Shown in pieces: positions 13,459 to 22,500 of a DNA stretch of 22,500 bases. The stretch is from Botryococcus braunii (Eukaryota; Chlorophyta; Trebouxiophyceae). The position numbers and the translations under genes were made by a program. The stretch covers positions 497,187 to 519,686 of the forward strand of contig KV908400.1 in the NCBI GenBank assembly GCA_002005505.1. Direction: 5' to 3'. A model generated the notes under the pieces. That model ran no database searches and was not told the DNA's origin. It was given only the letters and a program-made list of their open reading frames with translations. Every line of letters starts with the position of its first letter. Position 1 is the first letter of the stretch.

Positions 13459-13707
13459 CAGCAGGATCAGACAGGATAATGAAACACTTTAAACCACTCT
13501 GGCAACAGTACTGACGGATTAGTGTGACAGCTGTTGATAGACTTTAATGAGGAAACACTACATATATTTCCACTATATAATGTATGCATTCTAAAGGACG
13601 AATGTGCCCACTGGCAATGGACTCAGCTGCATGGAGCCCCGTGTTGAAGCTAACCCTGCACTGTTAGAGCTCTGTGACTGGGCTGTCCAACGCTGTCAAA
13701 CACTTAC

Positions 13708-13780
13708 TCTCAATCAAACCCAACTCTGGCAGCAAAGGAACTTCAAAATCAAGCTCGATGCCCATAAGAGCGCAGAGCTT
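13708..13780 (-). CDS. Candidate isolated exon, unknown protein
   Basis: This minus-strand piece lies between an acceptor (gtgacag) and a perfect donor (GTAAGT) and encodes 24 residues including GIELDFEVPLLPELGLIE. It starts in phase 0 and ends in phase 1. It lies 250 bp beyond the stop of the secreted-protein gene. It could be an alternative 3' exon of that gene, because the donor-like site after GCCCAG at 14059/14058 is also phase 0. It could equally belong to another gene or be chance. Confidence 0.25.
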
Positions 13781-14034
13781 CTGTCACTGTGGTGCTCCTC
13801 ACAAAGCACTTTGGTTCGGTCAAGACGAGGAAAATCTGCTCTGCCTGATTCTATAATCGGTAAAAAATATCTAAAATTGGCTCGCACCTCAGGCAGAATG
13901 CCTGATGCCTTCAGGCAGCGGCCAAGGGTGAAACAGATCTGTACACACGAGGATTGGGGCTGACCCCCACTTCAGGTGTCTGCTGTGCTGGTACAAGATA
14001 TATAGCCTTCTGCAAATCTGTAGTGCAGGTCTTG

Positions 14035-16660
14035 TCACGGGTACACAGCTGGGTTAACCTGGGCCAACAGGGTTCCCCAATTGGGGGCCCACACAATGAA
14101 GCCTGCCTGCCACTGGGAAACAACCCAGACGCTTCCCTTGTCGTCAACCACTGCAGTGGAGTAGCGGCCCTGCGGGACCAGGCCCCGCGCATAACCGCCT
14201 ATTGTGACGGGTGCCGGGCCGGCTGTCAACCGAATTTGCCCAGGTCCTACACCGAACAAGCCACACGTCAGAGTGTTCTGTGACCATCAGACAGGAATGC
14301 CTCGCCGCCGCCTCCCGTCACCCCCCCCCCCCCCGGGTTCAGCGTCGGGGGCCCTTCTCCCAGCCTGATATTTACTGGGAAAGCCATTACTAGGGAAGCA
14401 GAGGGCAATGCCTTGAGGGCTTGGAGATGGGCACATGATGGATCCAAGCAGGCTGTGCGATGTTGTTATGTTAATCCCAAGGCGACTTCCAGTTGACATT
14501 AAATCACGCACAGTTGTGGCACCCAATGGGTCGACTTCGTCTTGCGCTGTCAAGCCTGGTCAAGGCACCGCAGTGGATGCAAGTTTGAACCAAGTGAAAT
14601 GGGGCAGGGTCCATGTCGAGAATCTGCTTCGATACGGGAACGGCTGCCGCTCGGATTGTGACACTACAAGTTGATCTAAACTCATTTGTTGTTATCCTGA
14701 ACCTCCCCCCCCCCCCCCCCCGAGCCCCGCCTCCCCCCGACCAACCTGGGGGGAGGGGGGGAGCATTGGAGGGGAGAGTCCCAATAACAATGAATTTGGC
14801 CCTTATTCACAAACTTGCAATTCTTTGGATAGACAACCTCAATGGGCAGGATCTGGCAGTGGGTTGCACAAATTCCATTGTTTCTGATCCAGACAGCTGC
14901 ATGCAGGACAGATGCACAGTGCTGCTAGATCCAGACCGCATCTCGCAACCATGCAACCTAGTGTAAGGTAAACCCCCACCTTCCCTCTGGCAGAGGGAAG
15001 GGGACCAACACATTCGAGACACCCTCCAACAAGCACGATTTTCTTTGAGCCTGCTTACCATGAACAGGGTCGATCGGGACGTAGCCTGCCGTGAGGTCTT
15101 GGTTCTCTTTCAATCCCGCCAAACTGAAAGCCATCACCATCTGCAGGAGTCCAAGCACCAGACCTTTGGCTCTTTCTCGAAATTCACCCCATAGGAGGCC
15201 AAGCACCAAACATGACAAGACTCTAGCCCAGGAAATTCCTGAAGCACACAGTTGACAAGACTCCAGCGCAGGGCGAAGGAAACGGTCTGCTCCGGTTTTG
15301 GCAAAGAATCGATGCTTCTGCTGCACAGGAAAAGTTCCAGGTTTGCTACCGTTTTGGCAAAGGATATTTGCTTGCTTACTGCTGCAGAGGGGCCTTTCCG
15401 GGGTTGTCCCGGAATTCCATAAGGAGTATATGGTCAACACTGGGCAGGTCCTTTCTAGGGCAGAGGCCCCCGCTTGAGGTTACAAAGACAGAGATAGAAG
15501 GCTGCGTCAGAAACAGGGGACGGATGAAGGAGGCCAAGGGGGGAGACAGCTGGGATGCGGGAGGTGCAAACGACAAAAAGAAGACTTTTCTCAGAAGGGA
15601 TTGGAGACGAGCAGGCGACCAACCTCCCCTTCAGAGTTAGCGACGACAGCTGGACAGAGAATGCTCCAGGTGTTATTTGCTCCTACCAACCTGCCCACCG
15701 ACGTTCTGGTCAGTCACGTGGGGAAAAGATGTCCATGCATAGGCCTTCCAGTCAAAGAACTACACGACACGTTGAGTGCATGCTTCTGAGTATTGCTCGC
15801 CGTCTTTCCCTTTCCCCCGCACATGCCACTCTCTGCCTCCCTCCTTCCTAACCGGCCTTGGGACCCCTTGCTCTTTGCTTCTTTCTAATGTGAAGTGTAT
15901 CGCAGCCATCCCAGAATGCCCTCCCCTTCCCCCAACACTCACACCCTTACGTACGCAAACGCACACACCCCACGCACACCCCACACACACACACACAGAC
16001 ACACACACACACAGACACACACACACAGACCCATACACACACACACACACATGCCTGCACGCATACCCGCGCGAGCCTATGGGCAGGCGCGCATAATTCC
16101 TTGCTCCAATGGAGAATTCCACACTGAATCATTTTCTACAAGTGAAACATCCATATCTAACAGGATCCCGCCTTCACTGACAGGCTACAAAGAGCCTTAC
16201 ACCTAACAGGCATTGGCTGATCAAGCAAAGGCAAATGATAATACCGGACACATTATGCAGCTGCTTGTGCAAGGAGTTCTCAGGGCTGTCAAAAGGCTCT
16301 TGCTTTTTCATCGTGCCATCAAATATGCGGACTGGCAGGAGGATGTAATTTTTTGAAAGCACCAGGTGATTAACGGCTCATTCACAATTTTACTCTGCTT
16401 CCTACTTTGACACCAATGGGGACAAAATAGGAAGCAGAGAATATGTAGACGAGCAGACCCACCCTTGGGAAACGCTTTCTACGCCCAATTCATCCAGGAA
16501 CACGTGCGGTTTGGCAACAACATACATTGCTCCGACTGAATCCGCCCCGCGGTTGGTCACAACTGTCGAAATAGCTGCAGAGCGGCAAAGTTTGTTATCT
16601 TGATGTCATAACACTTTTGTGACCCTCTCTGGAGTTCGACCCGAGAGCGAAGGGGGGGGG

Positions 16661-16746
<86 letters not shown>

Positions 16747-19700
16747 TGGTAGGAACGCTTCCACTGAGCACATCTCTGTCCGTCTTATTGGGATTTACTT
16801 AGAACATACAGCATCAAATAGCTTGAGATTCGCAAGGATATGCACTTTACAAAATAGAAAGCAAGTTTGACGAGACTTGCATTAGATGTTTACATGTTTC
16901 TGATTCGCCGCCGTATTGGAAATGTCTTTGCAGAATTCGACCTACAACCCCCCCCCCCCCGAACCCACACACAAAACCCTTCCCCGCCCCACAGGCGGTG
17001 TTTTATAGATGCCGAAACAGCAGTTGCGCAACCAGAAGAGCTAAATCCACCAAATCTAGGAACCCAGATTTAATTTCCCAGCCCCCCCCCCCCCCAAACA
17101 CATACACACACACACACGAGGCAGGCGGGCACTGGTTCAAGTGCAATGACAGTAAGGGTGTCCGAGGGTTGAAGTGGGGACACCAAAATGCAAAGAGATG
17201 GACCCATGGGGGTGTAGGGCCCAACCTGTGTACAGGAGGCCTCCAACTAAAGAGAGCTGGGTTGGTCGGGCCCCTTGAAGTCTGATATGATTGGACGATG
17301 CTCCTGGAGTTGGCAAGCCCTGGGGAAAGTACCGAGTTGCAGGCACCAACTTGTGTTCCAAAGGGAAAAGGGCAGGCCCCACCAGCTGAGGGATATTTCC
17401 ACCAGGGTATCCCTGTTTCATGCACATTTTCATCAAAATCCACTATCCAAATAGGTTGATTGAGGAGTCCAATCCCTTGTTCTGAGGCCACCTCGTCTTT
17501 CTGGATCCAGTTTGATGCATTCCAATCGGGACTGAACCAGCACCACTCCCGCTCTGGTGTATGACCGCAACATTAATGACAACACCAACACAGCCTGCAG
17601 CATTGCCTCAACTTAAGCATTCAGCTGCAGCTACTAGGAGGCCTCACCACCCATGGAGAAGCAACAGCAAACACCGAGTAAGATTGAGCAGGAGAAGGCA
17701 ACTCGTACTTGGGGCAATAATGAGAATGATGCTGCCTTCCCCAAAAGGGGCTAGGGGGTTTGGTCCTTTACATTGCAAATATGGGGTGCAGCATTTGTGC
17801 ATATGTGCTGGTCCTTGCTCTTGTTCACAACATGTGGATGCTATTCTGTGTTTTGAAAACGGAAAACGCATCAGAGCAATTGAGCGTACCTCAGAGATGA
17901 GATAAGTCTTGACAACGGCCCAATAAAAAAGGTTGATGGGGTTTTCATCCTGAACAGCATGTGCAAAAAACTGGACACCTCCTAATGACGGTTCCTGAAA
18001 TCCAGGTTCCACCGCCTGCAAATCCATTGAAACCTGAATATTAAGTCTGTCTCAAGCTGGAGATGATAATTATGGAGTAACCTTTCGGTTACTCCGCTTT
18101 TAACAAATTACTTTGCACCCATCTTTGCCACTTTCCCATCAAGTATATCCCCTCCTTCCACCAGTTTAGTTTTGTTGCGGACAACAACAGGCAAAATTTG
18201 CACCTTTGTATGGATGGTCGTCCAATGCTGCTGAGGTGGATCAACAGTGCCCCAATCCATACTTAGAAGGGCTCCATGTGAACTCACTTCAAGGTCCTTG
18301 CAAAATGAAATGTTTCCCATTACATTAAGGCATTGAAGAAGCATCATCATCAAAGCAAAGAGAGAATAACAACGGGAGAAGGAAGCACAGAAGAAGTCTG
18401 ATGGTCATGCACCTGTGGTATGGACAGGGCCATGAAGTCTAAGGAGCCAGGGAAGTTGCTGAAGACTAAGTGAGCCGGTTGTGTAGTGTTCCCATTCAGC
18501 AGAGACTTCTTGTTGATTCCCATCAGAATGGTCCCTGCTGCGTCACTTGCTATGAAACCTTCTGAATTGACAGGTATGATGTTTGAACTGACCCTGCAAG
18601 GAAAGATGCATGCATGTCGGTGGAGCAGGTATCTCAGCCTACGCTAACCACCGCCAATCACAATCTTTCTAGCCCCAGGAAAGTGAGACAAATGCCACCT
18701 GCGCAAGTTCTAGACATTCCTTCTGGGATTCTGCCCCCAAGATCTTCTAGGTGCATGCCAGAGAGGCCTTTTCCCATGGAGCAGATTCATAAATGGGCCA
18801 ATATATAACTCACACTTGCACAAAGCACTTACACAAAGGCTAAGAAGCAAGTCAACCGTATGCTTGCTACCATGTACTGCTCTCTCGTCCGCCCACCCCC
18901 CCCCCCCCAACTCGACCGGCTGAGCCCTCATTGAACCCCGGTCCTTCAGCCACTGAATCCCTTGCTTACAGCACTCAGTTCTGTAAGGCCATGTATAAGA
19001 CCGGCCATGCAACTGCAGTCATGGCGGGGACTCCCAGAAAGCAAAAAAAGCAGTTAATCTCTGGTGACGAAGATGATGGGAGTCGTACCACAGCGCATCA
19101 ACATTCATGCCGTAACTGACAAAGTCAGTGTAGCAGGAGTAGGTTTGCATTGTGCACGGGGATAGCCCTGGGAATGAAAGGGGTTTGTTGCTAGGGTCCA
19201 GTCCAGTGATGTCCATAATGAAAGGTCCTTTCCATTTGCCCAAGGGGTTGTAAGTTGTCGCAAGGTATAGCGTCGTGTTTGTAGGCCCCACGAGCAGCGA
19301 GCGGTTCTGAGGCCCTCCATCTTCATTCCTCGTGTGCAGGGCACCAACAAAGAAAGCGAGCGAGTTGGTGGAGTCAGCTATGCCTGTCAATGTGCAAATC
19401 AAAGTCCCTGTCAGCCTGTGACACATCCTCGGTAGAAGGCTTGGACATTTCGCGTAATCGAAAGGTAGAATCGTGCGCACTTGAGTTCCCACGTTTACTC
19501 TAAAAGTCAGTCTACACCCAAACCACATGGCAGGAGCCCACAAAGCCATCCACTCTTTGCGCACCTGTCTGATCTGATGTGCAGAGCCAGACGCGGACCA
19601 AAACATGGATGTATACCCCAAACGTGGCGCATGGCTTGGATGATCTTGGTTTCTTAGATGCCATCCCTCCCCTCATGTTCTATCTTCTGTACCACCAGCA

Positions 19701-20036
19701 TGGAGCGTGGCATAGATGATCTTGCTATTTTTCATTTCCCCCAACCCTCACATTCCAGGCTGTCCTCGCGCGTATTTGCAAACTCACAGGCGCAGTCCGC
19801 ATGGACAGCATGGAGCATGGCATAGATACTCTTGGTATCTTCCATTTCCCCCACCCCTCATGTTCCAGACCATCCTGTCTCATGCGTATTTGCAAACTCA
19901 GAGGCGCAGCCCACACAGACAGGAATATTGAGATCGACGGGCGTCAAGAAGGTTCTAAGCTCAACCTCGCCCATAATGTGACGTCTTGATCCACATGCTA
20001 GGGAGCTGGAATCAAGAGCCACCTAAGCTTTCTTAA

Positions 20037-20104
<68 letters not shown>

Positions 20105-21852
20105 TCTTAAAGTGGCAAAATGACAAGCAAGCTTGCTTCAGTGGCCAGCTGACAGCGCCAGAGGGTGCAGAAGAGGGGACATACAATATGTGAAGCTGAA
20201 GAGGCCATCGTCTGTCACATTGAAGAAGCTCGATAGAGGGGTTGGACCGGCCAGTAGCCTTCCTGTTGAGGCAGAATAGACAGCAATTGCCTGTCGTGCA
20301 CAGCAGCCACACATATCAGATCCACATGCAGTAGTCAAATTTGAGCCACCCGCCCCCCGTCTGATTTGGATCATAGTGTACAATCTTCCACGGCCCTGCA
20401 ATCAAATTTCTGGGCAGAATTCCCTGCCATATTGCCTAGAGCCTTGCAAGCTGTTCATCTTTTCAACCTCACATAGAAAACATAGAAAATCACATGTGGT
20501 TAATTCACCGAAGCTAACCAGCCCGTTCAACACTCGTCTTACAAATCCACATCAGCTTAAATTTAGGCACAAGTAGTGTCATGAGGGTTTAAATGGGTAA
20601 TAAAAAGTCACCTCTTAACTTCAAAGACGTCTAAACGAGTTGTCTAGATACTTTATGCAGAGATGGTGTCCTCGCAAGCACATGAGGCCAACGTCTGCCT
20701 TGAGCACATGCCGTGAGCTCACCTCCTGGACAATTTGGACAATTACCCCCTTGCCAACACAGAGACCTGTGTCGGGAGTATCAAAGCGGGTGCTTTGTGG
20801 ATTGGGCAGTTTCATAAGCCTGCGCCGATATTTTGGGCCTGTCCAAACCCCATCTTGCTGCTGCGCTGCAGCTAGCCCCACCAGTCTGTGCTCTACACCA
20901 GCGAGAGAGGAGGTGTTCACGTACTGTTGGCTCGCCATCTTTTCTGGAGGTGCCTGTACGAAATTCATAATTTACTTTAGAAACTACACTGTCCCTCCAT
21001 GCCCTTCTCTTACGCCTCGCACTTTCCCAATCGTTGTTACATCCACATGACAACCAACCTCCATCGCCCCTGCGCTCAAGAAAATGAGGAGGATCCTAAC
21101 CGTAGTTTCAACCCACTTCAGCAATAGTCATTGTGCAGGCAACATGCTTTGAACTACTCATTCACCTGTTTCCCAAACTTTCTTTTGCAGGTTTGCGTCG
21201 CCTGATCGATGCGCTTAAGTTCAATCCTGACGGTACTGAGTCGCATCATTTTCAATGACAGGACATCTTTCCAGAAGTAAGAAAGAAAGTTTGGGGATCA
21301 TTTGAGTCTGTAAGGAACTGCTGCAAGTGACATTGGGAGGCATCATGCAATTTATTCGCGTGTCTTCTTTGGTCATGCGACATGGGTTCCCGAATAATAA
21401 TGTTTTTTAAGTTGAAATGCACGTACCAGGTCAGGTGCAGGAGCCGCCTTTACAACTGCCTTCACCCCCCCTTTACCTCTCAATTGTCCATTGAGAGGCA
21501 ATTTACTGGTGGTGTTGATGGACCCAATGTGAATGAGTCCCGCTAGATTGAGGAAAGATTCGTTTGGGCTGTCTGTCACGCTTTCCTGTGCTGCACGGCC
21601 TTCGGTGGCTAACCAACCGTCTCCAAAGGCTGATAGCGATTGTGGGTTCCCCAAGTATCCCTTTACCCTTGTGTTTTCGGTGGTGTTGATGAGAGGACGG
21701 ATATAAAGTGATGATACTTTGCCTCCAGCACCAGGTACCACTGTTGCAATAGGTACATCAGCGAACCCAGCGGATCCCAAAACTCCAGAAGAAGTTGCTA
21801 CAAGCAACGACAGATAAGATATCCACCGACGAGCACATGCAGAGGTATGCAT
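14035..21852 (-). CDS. Large secreted beta-propeller-like glycoprotein, about 13 exons
   Basis: I reconstruct exons at 21852-21427, 20953-20723, 20290-20185 (alternative start 20395), 19383-19089, 18593-18413, 18296-18204 (optional), 18033-17709, 17553-17426, 17319-17226, 16574-16463, 15705-15624, 15140-15059 and 14246-14035 (stop TGA). Every junction keeps the frame (phases 0,0,1,2,0,0,1,0,1,2,0,1), giving about 788 residues, or 757 without the optional exon. The start at 21852 gives a signal peptide (hydrophobic core about residues 11-24); an upstream in-frame ATG at 21948 is possible. There are about ten N-glycosylation sequons. Blade-like stretches recur: AIAVYSASTGRLL, GFIASDAAGTILMGINKKSL, GAMYVVAKPHV and AVVDDKGSVWVVSQW. 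The order resembles a family of secreted bacterial and algal proteins of unknown function that I remember only by pattern. The segment 18015-17709 is the least certain. No catalytic residues are proposed. Confidence 0.68.
14247..15058 (-). other. Intron of secreted-protein gene with C14 and C17 runs
   Basis: This intron starts gtaagc and ends ggtgtag. It carries C14 (14321-14334) and C17 (14705-14721) on the plus strand. A minus-strand stretch at about 14555-14376 (containing GATTVRDLMSTGSRLGINIT) is also open, with compatible phases, and could be an extra or alternative exon. Splicing directly across it gives better continuity of the protein pattern. Confidence 0.55.
15962..16050. repeat. 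Imperfect (CA)n microsatellite
   Basis: An interrupted CA array with ACAG variants, in the 757-base intron between exons 16574-16463 and 15705-15624. Confidence 0.9.
16663..16742. repeat. (GA)40 microsatellite
   Basis: An uninterrupted GA array of about 80 bp in the intron 17225-16575. It reads as TC in the sense strand of the minus-strand gene, so it could act as a long pyrimidine tract in the pre-mRNA. Confidence 0.97.
19626..19920. repeat. 110-bp imperfect tandem repeat in intron
   Basis: Two similar copies begin CAGCATGGAG at 19696 and 19806. A partial, more diverged copy precedes them from about 19626. Shared blocks include catagatgatcttg-like and gcgtatttgcaaactca. It lies within the intron 20184-19384 of the secreted-protein gene. 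Confidence 0.8.
20038..20103. repeat. (TG)33 microsatellite
   Basis: An uninterrupted TG array in the intron 20184-19384. It reads as CA in the sense strand of the host gene. Confidence 0.97.
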
Positions 21853-22500
21853 GTCTTGTCTTGCTGATTTTGCCAGACCGTTTCGCGTCACCCTTGGTGT
21901 CGTAACACATCCACACAGCAGTATGTCATACCCTGTGAGCACCAACATCCAAATGCTTGGCTCATGCCGCAAAAATCCTTTGCAGCTTCCAAGCTGGCAT
22001 GATATCTTAGAGCCATCAGTGCTTGCACATGAGCTAAATTCCAATCTCCATTTAACACAGTGCTTTTTATGCAGCCTTTCCTATGGGATCAGGACTGCTT
22101 ACCGGTTGCCCTCTTGTCAGCCACCAGTTCACTTTAAAACCACAGTCCACATACTTGAAGAACAAGCACAGGCATCATTTCCTGAATTGTTGCTTGCCCG
22201 AAACTGTTGAGCTGTCCTTGCCCATCAGGGAAGGTGAATATGGCACCTTTCCTCCATACTTCTTTTCACATTTGCGCATCATCCAACTACCCCTTCTCGA
22301 AAGGTTGAATTGTTACATATGAATGCATGTTTGCAGAAGTTAAGGGACTTGCAGCCAATGGTGCTCGCGTCTGCCAGGCACAAGTGCGAGCAACAACACG
22401 TAAAATGTGCGGCGAACAAACAGGTTAAACAGGAACCTCGAGTAGCACCGTCGCCTTGGAGGCAATTGTTCTCGTCGAATGAATCGTGTGCCCTAATGAT
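21853..22500. other. 5' flank of the secreted-protein gene
   Basis: No further exon is recognised. Reading from the gene's start codon outward, the frame stays open to about 22044 but without an ATG beyond 21948. The rest should contain the 5' untranslated region and promoter. Confidence 0.45.
22063..22072 (-). promoter_or_regulatory. TATA-like element
   Basis: gcataaaaag on the minus strand lies about 210 bases upstream of the proposed start codon at 21852. It is the best TATA-like sequence I see in the flank. Single-motif evidence only. Confidence 0.22.

Noticed and set aside
14570..14690. Minus-strand frame containing VTIRAAAVPVSKQILDMDPA as an exon
   Set aside because: Its phases do not match the flanking exons, and a neighbouring intron would be under 50 bases.
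20320..20395. Alternative reading GPWKIVHYDPNQTGGGW upstream of exon 20290
   Set aside because: It needs a frameshift to join the neighbouring exons and ends in a stop. The acceptor at 20290 gives an uninterrupted frame.

Overview
The window looks like nuclear DNA from a green-lineage eukaryote, most likely an alga. It has spliced genes, a plastid-type nucleoside diphosphate kinase with a transit-peptide-like leader, and a nuclear tRNA-Leu(UAA) with internal pol III promoter boxes. It is unusually rich in GT/CA, GA and homopolymer C/G tracts. I cannot name the species. Nothing bacterial, viral, CRISPR-like or clearly transposon-encoded was found.

Layout. (1) 957-5332, plus strand: the 3' part of GPAA1/GAA1, the multi-pass subunit of the ER GPI transamidase. 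Its 5' exons lie off the left edge, and its last exon is enlarged by in-frame repeats. (2) 5333-6729: a convergent intergenic region with GT arrays and opposed AATAAA signals. (3) 6730-10107, minus strand: a four-exon plastid-type NDPK whose second intron carries a mirrored GT/TGCG/CA microsatellite. (4) 10248-10331, plus strand: tRNA-Leu(UAA), head to head with NDPK. (5) 10332-14034: no firm gene. This stretch holds degenerate repeats headed TTTCGGGG at about 41-bp spacing, a dense cluster of perfect palindromes and two possible isolated exons. (6) 14035-21852, minus strand: a gene of about 13 exons for a large secreted, N-glycosylated, probably beta-propeller protein of unknown function. I reconstructed it from splice sites whose phases all agree. 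(7) 21853-22500: its 5' flank.

The three protein genes act in unrelated places: GPI-anchor attachment in the ER, nucleotide balance in the plastid, and a secreted or surface protein. No operon-like logic is expected. What links them is sequence style: long repeat-filled introns, relaxed 5' splice sites, and G-runs placed almost always on the RNA-like strand.

Gene models come from reading frames, splice signals, phase agreement and remembered family patterns. No database search or transcript evidence was available.
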